From the NCBI RefSeq assembly GCF_030817475.1, contig NZ_JAUSZJ010000002.1, positions 6,834,626 through 6,898,625 of the forward strand: a stretch of DNA of 64,000 nt. Reading direction: 5' to 3'. The stretch is from Streptomyces sp. V2I9. GTDB taxonomy: Bacteria; Actinomycetota; Actinomycetes; Streptomycetales; Streptomycetaceae. A program made the position numbers and the translations under genes. A model generated the notes under the pieces. It saw only the letters and a list, made by a program, of their open reading frames with translations, had not been told where the DNA came from and did not search any database. Below are positions 1-8,791 of this stretch, one piece after another (position 1 is the stretch's first letter; each line of letters opens with the position of its first letter).

Positions 1-366
1 GGCGTCGAGAAGAAGTGGCTGTCGGGCCGTGGCCGTGCCGCCACCGCGGAGTTCTGGGAGTTCGTCGGGGACCGCGCGTCCGCGGACAACCAAGTGTTCA
101 CCATCGAGGACGAGGAGAGGGGCGAAGGGATTCAGCTCCACTTCTTCGCGGACACCATCGCCCGCATCACCACGCTGCGCGAGGGCGTGGGCGGGGCCGA
201 TCCGGAATACCGGGTGGAGTACAGCCTGGTCGACGGGATCGGCGGTTATCGGGACCTGGTGAGCGCCTTCGTCCGAGGCGGCTGCGCGGCACTCGAACAG
301 CACACGCCCTGGATCTCGGATGTCGCCGAGTTCGAACGCGAGCGCCGGAGGCGCGCCGCCGAGTAG
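1..366 (+). CDS. C-terminal part of an unrecognised protein
   Basis: An open frame enters from the left edge and ends at a TAG at 364-366, giving 121 residues. The start lies outside the window. The fragment is acidic and soluble, with alternating hydrophobic stretches (QLHFFADTIARITTL, YRDLVSAFVRGG) and a charged Glu/Arg-rich tail. There is no membrane segment and no motif I recognise. A GTG at 94 could start a shorter protein, but the frame is open and protein-like before it. Confidence 0.6.
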   Translation, partial: GVEKKWLSGRGRAATAEFWEFVGDRASADNQVFTIEDEERGEGIQLHFFADTIARITTLREGVGGADPEYRVEYSLVDGIGGYRDLVSAFVRGGCAALEQHTPWISDVAEFERERRRRAAE

Positions 367-442
367 CTCCGGCGGAACTGCGCGGCGCGTTCCGCACCTG
401 CTCGTGGCCGGCCGAGGCGAACCGGCCGAGCGCCGGTACGGG

Positions 443-658
443 TCAGGACGGTGACTTCGTGGCGGGGGCCGGGTCCGGCGGCGGGTACGTGAGGCGGCTG
501 TCACGGATCCGCGCGTTCCCGTCGAGGACGGCCGGCTTCGTGGAGGAGGGAAAGGAGCGACCGTCCGCCGGACAGACGATGTCGTGTCCCCGCAGCATCT
601 CCAGAACCTCGTCGAACGAGCGCGTCGAATGGCCGATCGTGCAGATCCGGGTGGGCAT
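443..658 (-). pseudogene. Truncated DUF488 family protein
   Basis: The first 30 residues (ICTIGHSTRSFDEVLEMLRGHDI) match the start of DUF488 proteins, which normally run to roughly 120-190 residues. The next stretch keeps a scrambled version of the conserved 'VDVRSFPSS' segment (ADGRSFPSS). After that it becomes Pro/Ala-rich and stops at residue 71, so the catalytic-type core is missing. The start lies 6 nt after the stop of the DUF2945 gene and has an AGGGG ribosome site, so the two once formed an operon. I read it as a frameshifted or truncated remnant. A genuine short protein is less likely. Confidence 0.55.
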
Positions 659-664
659 CGGCCC

Positions 665-874
665 CTACACCCTCGTCAGCGCGCCGCCCTTGTGCATGGC
701 GATGTGGCCCGTCCTGTCGCTCTTGATCTCGTACTGCGGATCGTCCTCGGAGCAGTGCCGGGTATAACCCTTGAAGGCGACATCCCGCGTGTGCTTCTCG
801 ATGATGACGCCCTCGACGTGGCCCGCCTCGGAATTCCAGCGCACGTGGTCGCCCACGGTGAATTCGCTCGCCAT
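665..874 (-). CDS. DUF2945 family (hypervirulence-associated TUDOR-like) small protein
   Basis: A 69-residue protein (MASEFTVGDHVRWNSEAGHVEGVI...) with the FxVGDxVxWNSEAGxxxG pattern typical of DUF2945. This is a small SH3/TUDOR-like beta-barrel family, common in actinobacteria, whose role is unknown. I chose the ATG at 874 because GGAGGG lies 7 nt upstream and homologues begin with a similar sequence. A 20-residue upstream extension is possible but does not look like protein. The gene is followed 6 nt later by the DUF488 fragment. Confidence 0.8.
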   Translation of the reverse strand: MASEFTVGDHVRWNSEAGHVEGVIIEKHTRDVAFKGYTRHCSEDDPQYEIKSDRTGHIAMHKGGALTRV

Positions 875-988
875 TTTCCGTCCCTCCGGCTCGCCGTCAC
901 GCGCGTCGATTCCGCACGATCTCCAGAATCTCACGCGGCCGGGGAGGCGGCTATGCGACGAGGGAGGCCGCTCGGAAATCCGTCGAGG

Positions 989-1579
989 TCATCCGGCGGC
1001 GACCACGAGCCGGAGATAGCGGTCCCAGTCCCAGAGGACGCCGGGGTCGGTGTGGTCGCTGCCCGGTACCTCGTGATGGCCGACGATGTGCTCCCGGTCC
1101 CGGGGGATGCCGTGACGCGCGCAGATGTCGGCGGTGAGTTCGGCTGACCGCAGGTACATGACGTCGGTGAAGAACTCGGGGCGGTCCACCCACCCTTCGT
1201 GCTCTATGCCGATGCTCCGGGTGTTCCAGTCCCAGGTGCCCGCGTGCCAGGCGACGTCCTTCTCCCGGACGCACTGGGCGACATGGCCGTCGCCGGAGCG
1301 CACCACGTAGTGGGCGGACACCTGCTCGGCGGGGTCGCGGAAGATGCCCGCGGTCGGTGTGAACAACTGCTGCGCGACATGGATGATCACGCGGTCGATC
1401 CGGCGCTCGGAAGAGCGGGACGGCACGGTGTAGTTGGCGGGGGCCGCCGGGGCCCAGAGCGCCGTCGCGTAGTCGGTGGAGCCGTCCGGTGCCGTCACGG
1501 CCCGTGCGGAGCCCGGCAGGAAGGCCGCCGCCACCGTCGCGGCGACACCCTGGACGATCGTTCTGCGATGCAACAGCAC
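989..1579 (-). CDS. Exported N-acetylmuramoyl-L-alanine amidase (PGRP/amidase_2 fold)
   Basis: From the GTG at 1579 the protein has 196 residues. The N-terminus (VLLHRRTIVQGVAATVAAAFLPGSARA) is a twin-arginine-type signal peptide. The mature part has the amidase_2/PGRP pattern: a zinc-ligand-type His in VIIHVAQ, then AHYVV, IGIEHEG, and the GHHEVPG...DHTDPG segment that supplies the other His and acidic ligands. Such enzymes cut the amide bond between N-acetylmuramic acid and the stem peptide outside the cell. The frame stays open to 1879, but the upstream part is Arg/Pro-rich and does not look coding. The exact start is uncertain because the ribosome site is weak. Confidence 0.8.
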   Translation of the reverse strand: MLLHRRTIVQGVAATVAAAFLPGSARAVTAPDGSTDYATALWAPAAPANYTVPSRSSERRIDRVIIHVAQQLFTPTAGIFRDPAEQVSAHYVVRSGDGHVAQCVREKDVAWHAGTWDWNTRSIGIEHEGWVDRPEFFTDVMYLRSAELTADICARHGIPRDREHIVGHHEVPGSDHTDPGVLWDWDRYLRLVVAAG

Positions 1580-1999
1580 TCCAGAATCCGGGGAGCGGGT
1601 GAGACCGGGGGCGAGAACGTACGGGGTGAGCCGGTGAGGGCATGACGGCAGGGGGACCGCCCTCCGGGCCACCGGTAGGGAGACCATCCGCCGTGACGGA
1701 TGACGACCGTGCAGGACGTCCGGTTCCCCCGGCCACGTCGCGGACACGTACCGGAGCTCCCCGCGCACGGCTCCCTCGAGGGGCTGCGGCGCCACGTCTC
1801 CCGGCCCCCACAGCCTGCCCACCGGAGCCGCGTCACGGCTTCCCGCCCACGACTCCTGCCCCCGGAGGCCCCTCGTCACGGTGACGCGCGCGGCCGCAGG
1901 GCCACTGCCGGGGAGTCACCGCCGGAGGCCGGCCGCACCCCGTCGAGGCCGGGTCGGCGGGGACGGGCCCCGATGCGGGCCCGGCCCCGCCCGGCCCCA
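1580..1999. other. Intergenic stretch between amidase and SWIM protein genes
   Basis: About 420 bp upstream of the amidase and downstream of the SWIM gene, both on the minus strand. The open frames here are Arg/Pro-rich and overlap the real genes antisense. I see no convincing promoter. A weak GGGCCC inverted repeat near 1965-1985 could help end transcription of the SWIM/helicase operon. Confidence 0.4.
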
Positions 2000-3409
2000 T
2001 CAGACAGCGGCGTCCGCCGCTCCGCCCTCGGCCGCCGCCAGTGCTCCGGCCGGGTCGTCGTCCGCCGGCCCGGCCGGAACCCAGCGCCCGCGTTCCTTGC
2101 GGTACGGCCACCACCGCCCGGCCCGGTCGAGCCGAAGCTGGAGGTCGGCCCCCGCCACGGTCCAGCGGGCCCGCCCGCTCGTCCGCAACGACGGCCGCTC
2201 GCCCGGCTCCCACGCCTCGCCGAGCCGCACGCGGGCCCGCTCCAGCTGCTCCGGATCGGGCGTCCACTCCTCGTCCAGTACGGCGAGCGCCGCGACCCCG
2301 CCGTACCGCCAGGCGCGCACGGCCGCCTCCAGGTCCGCCGCCGTCCGGCCGGAGCCGGTGGCGAGCCTGGCCCCGATCCGCGGCTCCGGCCGGACGTCCG
2401 CGGCCAGCCGCACCGCGTCCTGCCGCGGGGACAGCTCCACCGGCAGCGGCTGTTCCGCGTGGCCCGGAGCCAGGGCCTCCACCAGCATCCGGCGGGCGCG
2501 CACCGCGCTGTCGGCCGCCAGGACCTCCAGTGCCGCCGGGTCGATCCCGGCCGGAGGGCGGGTCTCGGTGTCCAGCGACGGTCCGAGCGCCGGCTCGCCG
2601 GGGACCGGCGGGGTAGCGGGCAACGGCGGCAGGATCCCGGCCGCCGCGAACGCTTCCCCGGCCGGTACCCCGTGAACCTCTCGCACGGCACCGGCGGTCT
2701 CCCGCACCCCGCCGCCCGCCCGGACCGCACGTGCGGCGCTGCGGACCTGGAGCTCGTCCAGCAGCCGCCGCTCGTCGCGCCCCCGCATCAGCAGCAGGAC
2801 GAACGGATCCTCGTCCAGGAGACGTGCCACCTGATAACAGAGCGCACCGGAGTGCGGGCAGTGGTCCCAGGCCCCGCAGGTGCACTCCGGCTCCAGATCC
2901 CCGATGCCGGGCAGCAGGTCGACTCCGGCGCCCACCGCGTCCTCCACCAGGTGCGGCGGCATCTCCCGGTCCAGCAGCGCCGCGATGTGCCCGGCCCGCT
3001 CCACGGCCATGTCCAGGAATCGGTCCCAGTCGCCCGCGTCGAGCTGCTGGAGCAGGACGTCGCTGCGATGGGCCGTGCCGTCGCGGTCCCGCACCATCGC
3101 CGTGATCCGCCCCGGCCGTACGGAGACCGCCCCGACGCCGCCCTTCCGGGCCAGCTGACGGCCCTGCTTGAGCTGCTGGCCGTCCAGCGCCGTGTCCTCC
3201 AGGGCCTGGAGCCACGCCCGGCCCCACCAGGATGTGGCGAAGCCCTTGCCCCGGGCCGGCGGAAACGCCGCGAACGTACGCTCCGGTCCACGACGGCCGT
3301 CGCGCGCCGCCGCCTCCTCGTCCCCGTCGGGGGCTTCCCCGTCACCCGTGCCGTAGCCGGTCCCGTACTCCGCCCTGTACAGGTGGTCGTCCTCGTAACC
3401 GTCGCTCAT
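2000..3409 (-). CDS. SWIM zinc-finger protein partnered with the SNF2 helicase
   Basis: 469 residues. The C-T-C-x4-C-x-H segment (ECTCGAWDHCPHSGALC), near residue 175, fits the SWIM zinc-finger pattern CxCx(n)CxH. The first part contains FATSWWGRAWLQALE, typical of this actinobacterial family. The rest is alpha-helical and Ala/Arg-rich without a recognised enzyme fold. The ATG at 3409 overlaps the helicase stop by four bases (ATGA), which implies translational coupling. The SNF2/SWIM gene pair is widely conserved in actinobacteria. A nucleic-acid role is inferred from the partner, and the substrate is not known. Confidence 0.85.
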   Translation of the reverse strand: MSDGYEDDHLYRAEYGTGYGTGDGEAPDGDEEAAARDGRRGPERTFAAFPPARGKGFATSWWGRAWLQALEDTALDGQQLKQGRQLARKGGVGAVSVRPGRITAMVRDRDGTAHRSDVLLQQLDAGDWDRFLDMAVERAGHIAALLDREMPPHLVEDAVGAGVDLLPGIGDLEPECTCGAWDHCPHSGALCYQVARLLDEDPFVLLLMRGRDERRLLDELQVRSAARAVRAGGGVRETAGAVREVHGVPAGEAFAAAGILPPLPATPPVPGEPALGPSLDTETRPPAGIDPAALEVLAADSAVRARRMLVEALAPGHAEQPLPVELSPRQDAVRLAADVRPEPRIGARLATGSGRTAADLEAAVRAWRYGGVAALAVLDEEWTPDPEQLERARVRLGEAWEPGERPSLRTSGRARWTVAGADLQLRLDRAGRWWPYRKERGRWVPAGPADDDPAGALAAAEGGAADAAV

Positions 3410-6369
3410 CGCGCGCCCCCTCGCAGCTCGACCAGGTCGGCCAGTTCCGCATCGGTCAGTTCGGTCAGCGCCGCCTCGCCGGAGCCGAGCACCGCGTCCG
3501 CGAGTCCCTGCTTGCGGGCGAGCATCTCGGCGATCCGGTCCTCGATCGTGCCCTCGGCGATCAGCCGGTGCACCTGGACCGGCTGCGTCTGGCCGATCCG
3601 GTAGGCGCGGTCGGTCGCCTGCGCCTCGACCGCCGGATTCCACCAGCGGTCGAAGTGCACGACGTGGCCCGCCCTGGTGAGATTGAGCCCGGTTCCCGCC
3701 GCCTTGAGGGACAGCAGGAACACCGGCGCCTCACCCGCCTGGAAGCGGGCCACCATCTCCTCGCGCCGGGCCACCGGCGTGCCGCCGTGCAGGAACTGCG
3801 TGTCCACCCCGCGTGCGGCCAGGTGCTCCTCCAACAGCCTGGCCATCCGGACGTACTGGGTGAAGACCAGCACCGAACCCCGCTCGGCGAGGATCGTGTC
3901 CAGGAGTTCGTCCAGCAGCTCGACCTTCCCCGACCGGTCCGCGATCCGGGGCTGCTCCTCCTTCAGGTACTGCGCCGGGTGGTTGCAGATCTGCTTCAGA
4001 GCCGTCAGCAGCTTCATCACGAGCCCTCGCCGCTCGAAGCCGTCCGCGGTGGCGATCTCCGCCAGGGTCTCGCGGACCACCGCCTCGTACAGACCGGTCT
4101 GCTCCGCCGTCAGCGACACGGCCCGGTCGGTCTCGGTCTTCGGGGGCAGCTCCGGCGCGATCCCCGGATCCGACTTCCGGCGCCGCAGCAGGAACGGCCG
4201 TACCAGCGCGGCGAGCCGCTCGGCGGCGGCCGGGTCGTCCCCGCCCTCGATCGCCGCGGCGTAGCGCGTACGGAACGTGCCGAGGCGGCCGAGGAGGCCC
4301 GGCGTCGTCCAGTCCAGGATCGCCCACAGCTCGGTGAGGTTGTTTTCGACGGGGGTGCCGGTGAGCGCGACGCGGGCCCGTGCCCCGATCGTGCGCAACT
4401 GTCTGGCCGTCGCCGAGTGCGGGTTCTTGACGTGCTGCGCCTCGTCGATGACGACCATGCCCCAGGGCACGGCGGCGAGCCGGGGCGCGTCGAGGCGCAT
4501 CGTGCCGTACGTCGTCAGGACGAACTCGCCGTCCACCAGCCCTTCCAGGGAGCGCGAAGCGCCGTGGAAGCGACGGACGGGGGTGCCCGGCGCGAACTTC
4601 TCGATCTCCCGCTGCCAGTTGCCCATCAGCGAGGTCGGACACACCACCAGCGTCGGTCCCGCCGCGTCGGCGGCGGTCTGCCGGTGCAGATGCAGGGCGA
4701 TGAGCGTGATCGTCTTGCCGAGCCCCATGTCGTCGGCGAGGCAGCCGCCGAGACCGAGCGAGGTCATGGTGTTCAGCCAGTTCAGCCCGCGCAGCTGGTA
4801 GTCGCGCAGGGTCGCGGCGAGCGCCTCGGGCTGCTCGACGCTCTGCCGGGCGGCGGACTCCGGCTCGGCCAGCCGGTCGCGCAACCGCTGGAGCCAGCCC
4901 GTCGCCGCCACCTCGACGCGACGCCCGTCCACCTCCGTGGAACCGGTCAGCACCGCGCCGAGAGCGTCGATCGGGGTGACCTTGCGGTCCCGGGCCTCCC
5001 GCGCCCGGCGCGCCTCCTCCGGGTCGATGAGCACCCACTGGTCGCGCAGGCGCACGATGGGCCTGCTGGACTCGGCGAGCCGCTCCACCTCCTCGCGGGT
5101 CAGATTCCGGTCGCCCAGGGCGAACCGCCAGTCGAACGAGAGCAGGGCGTCGGCGGAGAGGAACGAGGGCATGCCGGCGGTCGTACGCCCCCCGGCCCCG
5201 GAGCCCTCCTCGGCCCCGAGATCCCGTTCCTCCCGGTCACGGTCGTCCGGGCCGATCACGGCTCGCGCGGTGAGCTTCCGGGCCAGTTCCTTGGGCCAGT
5301 GCACCTGCACCCCGGCGGCGGCCAGGGCGCGGGTGGCGGACCCGAGCAGTTCGGCGATCTCCTCGTCGGCCGGCTCCACCGAGTCCGGTACCGCGGCGGA
5401 GAGCAGCGGGGCCAGCGGGGGCCAGGCGCGGGCGGCGCGCCGCAGGGTGAGGAGGGCGTCCATCCGGGCCCGAGGACCGAAGGCGGCAGCGGTCCTCGAG
5501 GTCCCCGCCCACACCTCGGCCGCGTCGGCGACCAGCGAAGGGTCGCTGACGCTGTGGATCTGGAGCACGGCACGGAACGACGGAGCCCCGGCGCCCCCAC
5601 CGGACGCCGCCCCCGTCGCCACCGGGGCGGCACCGGGATCCGCACCGTCCTCCGCCGCCGTGCCGCAGCGCGGTGAGGTCACCCCCGAGACCTCGATACG
5701 CAACGAGAGCCGCACACCGGCGTCGTGCCCGGCAGCGACATCGGCCGCCCAGTCCCGTCCGTCGGGCAGATGCTGCGGCTCCGGCGCGGTGAACGCGGGT
5801 CCGGCGGCGGCGAATCCGGCAGCCGGTGTACGGGGCATCGCGTCGGCGACCGCGTCGAGGAACGCCCGCAGCAGGTGTTCCGGCTCGGGCAGCAACGGCT
5901 CGTCGTCGGCCGGAAGGGGCGTCGCGTGCGCGGTCGGCGGCATCGAGGCGGCCAGTTCCCGCAGCCGTTCGAGATCGTCGAGGCCCAACGGCCCGATCCG
6001 CCAGGCGTCGTGCTCGGTGCTGCTCAGCCCCGGCAGCAGCAGCCCGCGGGCGACGAACTGGAGGCCGAGAAGCGCGGCGGCGCCCCAGAACGCCGTGGCG
6101 GGGGAGGCGTGGGTGACGGCACGCGCGCGGGTCAGCACCGGCAGGGCGTCCCCCACGGGGAGCCGGAGTGCCGAAACCGTACGGAGGCACAGGTCGTCCC
6201 CGAGCACGGTCAGCTCCGACAACGGCCCCGGAACGTCCGGAGCGGTGTCACCGTCCGGGTTCCAGAACGCGATGCCGCCGGCACGAGCCGGGTCCGCGGG
6301 GACGAAGACCGCGGAGCAGCGGGCCAGTTCGGCGATCTCGGAGGGTGTTGCCGAAGGGTGTCTGTGCAC
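3406..6369 (-). CDS. SNF2-family DEAD-like helicase/ATPase
   Basis: 987 residues from the GTG at 6369. GAGGAA lies upstream at a slightly long spacing. The N-terminal half is the variable SNF2-associated region (DUF3670-like). The C-terminal half has the two RecA lobes: Walker A in DDMGLGKT, Walker B DEAQ in VVIDEAQHVKN, TGTPVEN (motif III), then FTQYVRMARLLEEH and the motif V/VI region ending ATDRAYRIGQTQPV. These enzymes move along double-stranded nucleic acid using ATP. The gene is the first of a two-gene unit with the SWIM protein. The frame extends upstream to 6558, but that part is Arg-rich and unlike protein. Confidence 0.9.
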   Translation of the reverse strand: MHRHPSATPSEIAELARCSAVFVPADPARAGGIAFWNPDGDTAPDVPGPLSELTVLGDDLCLRTVSALRLPVGDALPVLTRARAVTHASPATAFWGAAALLGLQFVARGLLLPGLSSTEHDAWRIGPLGLDDLERLRELAASMPPTAHATPLPADDEPLLPEPEHLLRAFLDAVADAMPRTPAAGFAAAGPAFTAPEPQHLPDGRDWAADVAAGHDAGVRLSLRIEVSGVTSPRCGTAAEDGADPGAAPVATGAASGGGAGAPSFRAVLQIHSVSDPSLVADAAEVWAGTSRTAAAFGPRARMDALLTLRRAARAWPPLAPLLSAAVPDSVEPADEEIAELLGSATRALAAAGVQVHWPKELARKLTARAVIGPDDRDREERDLGAEEGSGAGGRTTAGMPSFLSADALLSFDWRFALGDRNLTREEVERLAESSRPIVRLRDQWVLIDPEEARRAREARDRKVTPIDALGAVLTGSTEVDGRRVEVAATGWLQRLRDRLAEPESAARQSVEQPEALAATLRDYQLRGLNWLNTMTSLGLGGCLADDMGLGKTITLIALHLHRQTAADAAGPTLVVCPTSLMGNWQREIEKFAPGTPVRRFHGASRSLEGLVDGEFVLTTYGTMRLDAPRLAAVPWGMVVIDEAQHVKNPHSATARQLRTIGARARVALTGTPVENNLTELWAILDWTTPGLLGRLGTFRTRYAAAIEGGDDPAAAERLAALVRPFLLRRRKSDPGIAPELPPKTETDRAVSLTAEQTGLYEAVVRETLAEIATADGFERRGLVMKLLTALKQICNHPAQYLKEEQPRIADRSGKVELLDELLDTILAERGSVLVFTQYVRMARLLEEHLAARGVDTQFLHGGTPVARREEMVARFQAGEAPVFLLSLKAAGTGLNLTRAGHVVHFDRWWNPAVEAQATDRAYRIGQTQPVQVHRLIAEGTIEDRIAEMLARKQGLADAVLGSGEAALTELTDAELADLVELRGGAR

Positions 6370-6563
6370 AGCGATGTCAGGTTCCTCAAATTTGACTAGT
6401 GGGGCGAGTCGCCGAGGGTACTCCTTTTCGCGCGATCGTGAGTCGCGTGCCCATGTGGCGTGCGTCACGTGCCGCTGCGAAGGTGTCTCCGACGGGGAAC
6501 GCGCACGGGCGCGGGCGCGTTGACAGGGCAGGAGCGGCGCCGGCCGCGAAGGAGGCATGGACC

Positions 6564-6746
6564 ATGTCGAACGGTGCGAAGGTCGCCATCGGGGGAGTTC
6601 TCGCGGCAGCGATCCTCTGGCCTCTGCTCGGATTCTGGTGGGCGCTGCTGGTCGTGATCGGGGTCCCGGTGGCGGGCTATCTGCTGCTGGATCCGTCTCA
6701 GCGGCGCAGGCTCCGCCGGATCAACCGCAAGCAGATCGGCCGCTGA
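6564..6746 (+). CDS. Small membrane protein, unknown function
   Basis: 60 residues starting at an ATG with GGAGG 8 nt upstream. Residues 7-45 form one long or two short hydrophobic segments (VAIGGVLAAAILWPLLGFWWALLVVIGVPVAGYLLL). A basic C-terminal tail follows (RRRLRRINRKQIGR). Positive residues after the membrane part suggest a cytoplasmic C-terminus. The gene is divergent from the helicase and convergent with the next gene. I recognise no family. Confidence 0.7.
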   Translation: MSNGAKVAIGGVLAAAILWPLLGFWWALLVVIGVPVAGYLLLDPSQRRRLRRINRKQIGR

Positions 6747-6764
6747 CCGCAGAGGCCCCGGGCG

Positions 6765-7640
6765 TCACATGGGGTGAACGGCCAGCGCGTCCAGCGCCGT
6801 GAGAAGGCCGGGAAGGGCGGCTCCCCGCCCGACGGGAATGACGGTGCCCGGCTCTTCGTCCAGCAGGAACAGGGCGATGTCGTCGGTCCGTGCCACCATC
6901 GACCACCCCGGTCCGTCGACGCGCAGCGTTCGGGCCTCGGCCGAGGCGTACGAGGAACGGATCCGTCCGGGCGGCGGTGGAGCCTTCGTGTAGGCGGCCG
7001 CCTCCGACAGCGCCCTGCGCACACCGGGGTGCCGGACGGCGGCGGATGCGTCGTCCGCCCGCTTTCCCGCGTCGTCGCTCCCCGGCCCCGCCCCGGCGCC
7101 CGGCCGCAGCACCTGCGCGTCGTCGAGCTGCTCGCGCCACACCGACCACTGTGCGGCGATCTCGTCCGCCCCGAGCCGTCGCTGCGGCGGACCCCACGCC
7201 TCCGCGTCGGGCGGGACCAGCGGTGCCGGGCCCTCCCCGTCCGTCTCCGGATCGTGCGGATCGGGGACGCCGGGCGCCGAGACGGCGAGATCCATCGGCC
7301 AGCCCGGCAGGGCGCACACCATGGACCGCTCGTCAGGGGAGAGGTCGTGCTCCATGCCGCAGTCCCACGCGGCGATGGCGACGGCCACGCGGGAGGCGTC
7401 CTCGACCACCACGGTCCAGCGGGCGCCTTCGCCGTCCTGCCCCAGGACGAGGCCGTAGCCCTCCTCGTACGGTTCGAGGGCGAGGGCGGCGCACGCCGCC
7501 GGGTAGTCATCCCCGAGCACGCCGGGAAACCGCGCGGGCGTCAGCAGCATCGCGGTCAGCACCAGCAGCGCGTCGTCGGCGCCCACGTCGTCGGTGACCG
7601 GGCCGTCCGCACCGGACATGGAGCCCTCCCCGTCGCTCAT
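6765..7640 (-). CDS. Hypothetical protein
   Basis: 291 residues, acidic, without membrane segment or signal peptide. Two halves with alternating strands and turns (RWTVVVEDASRVAVAIAAWDCG; WSMVARTDDIALFLLDEEPG) are separated by a Pro/Asp-rich linker. No catalytic motif is visible. The start at 7640 is the first ATG; a second at residue 8 is possible. A conserved hypothetical actinobacterial protein is the most that can be said. Confidence 0.65.
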   Translation of the reverse strand: MSDGEGSMSGADGPVTDDVGADDALLVLTAMLLTPARFPGVLGDDYPAACAALALEPYEEGYGLVLGQDGEGARWTVVVEDASRVAVAIAAWDCGMEHDLSPDERSMVCALPGWPMDLAVSAPGVPDPHDPETDGEGPAPLVPPDAEAWGPPQRRLGADEIAAQWSVWREQLDDAQVLRPGAGAGPGSDDAGKRADDASAAVRHPGVRRALSEAAAYTKAPPPPGRIRSSYASAEARTLRVDGPGWSMVARTDDIALFLLDEEPGTVIPVGRGAALPGLLTALDALAVHPM

Positions 7641-7840
7641 CGCGCACCCGCCCCTCGTCCGGTCTGCTTCCCTCGGTCCGTCGGCGCACCCTAACTACTC
7701 GGTAACCCCCTGGTCGAGACCCTGGTGGGCGCCGCCGATCCGCAGCCGCGTCCACTCGTCCGGGTGGGGACGGGCCGCACGTCTGGGCGCGCGCGGGCCC
7801 TGTGCGTAGGGTGGAAGCTCCGGCCGAACGAGGGGGCAGC

Positions 7841-8746
7841 ATGGCGAAGCGGTACGACCGGCTGAAGGAGATCCAGGGAATGGACCCGGAGCGGGACTTC
7901 CACGAGATCTACCGGCTCACCGTCGCCCATGAGTTCCCCTGGGACGTCACCCGCGCCCTCGAACTGGCCCTCTACCGCACCTACGCCGTGCCCAGCATCG
8001 GTCGACTCCTCGACGAGACCACGGAGTTGACGGACCGTTCCCAGAAGCGCTACGACGACACCGCCCTGCTCCTCGACGCGGTGGTGGAGCACGGTTTCGA
8101 CGCCGACGAAAGCCGCACGGCCATCCGCCGGATCAACCAGATGCACCGCAGCTACGACATCAGCAACGACGACATGCGCTACGTCCTGTGCACGTTCGTC
8201 GTCACCCCGAAGCGCTGGTTGGACGATTTCGGCTGGCGACGCCTGTGCTGCCACGAACGGCGCGCCTTCGCCGCCTACTACCGCGCCCTCGGCACCCGGA
8301 TGGGGATCAAGGATGTGCCGGAGACCTACGAGGACTTCGAGCGTACCCTCGACGCCTACGAGGACGAGCACTTCGGCTGGGACGAAGGGGCCCGCCGGGT
8401 TTCCGACGCCACCTTGGCGCTGATGGGTTCGTGGTACCCGGCGGTGCTGGCCCCCCTGGTGCGCGGCGCCAGCCTGGCGCTGCTGGACGACTCGTTGCTC
8501 ACCGCGTTCCGCTACCCCCGCCCCGGGCCGGTGGCCCGCGGAGTGACCAGGGGTGCGCTCCGGCTGAGGGCCCGTGCCGTCCGGCTCATGCCGCCCCGCC
8601 GGACACCCCATTACGCACGTCAGAACCCCGAGATCAAGGGATATCCCGACGGGTACGAGATCGCGAAGCTCGGTACGTTCCCCACGCCGGGTGTCCGCGG
8701 CTGCCCCGTTCCCGGCCACCGTCCGTCGCGGACCCCGGCCGAGTGA
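7841..8746 (+). CDS. MpaB/DUF2236-type oxygenase-like protein
   Basis: 301 residues starting at an ATG behind GAGGGGG. The sequence has the all-helical layout of the DUF2236 family, which covers ER-bound oxygenase MpaB and latex clearing (rubber oxygenase) proteins. The conserved signatures are MHRSYDISNDDMRYVLCTFVV and the following W-rich helix, plus RAFAAYYRALGTRMGI. Known members bind b-type haem and cleave C=C bonds. For this protein the substrate is unknown. The C-terminal 40 residues are Pro/Arg-rich and probably disordered. Confidence 0.75.
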   Translation: MAKRYDRLKEIQGMDPERDFHEIYRLTVAHEFPWDVTRALELALYRTYAVPSIGRLLDETTELTDRSQKRYDDTALLLDAVVEHGFDADESRTAIRRINQMHRSYDISNDDMRYVLCTFVVTPKRWLDDFGWRRLCCHERRAFAAYYRALGTRMGIKDVPETYEDFERTLDAYEDEHFGWDEGARRVSDATLALMGSWYPAVLAPLVRGASLALLDDSLLTAFRYPRPGPVARGVTRGALRLRARAVRLMPPRRTPHYARQNPEIKGYPDGYEIAKLGTFPTPGVRGCPVPGHRPSRTPAE

Positions 8747-8770
8747 GACGCCCGTTTCGGCCGGGGCGTC
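8747..8770. terminator. Hairpin between convergent genes
   Basis: GACGCCC at 8747-8753 pairs with GGGCGTC at 8764-8770, directly after the oxygenase stop and before the convergent methyltransferase stop. No T-run follows, as is usual in Streptomyces. Confidence 0.45.
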
Positions 8771-8791
8771 CTCGCCATCGCCTCCGTAGGG

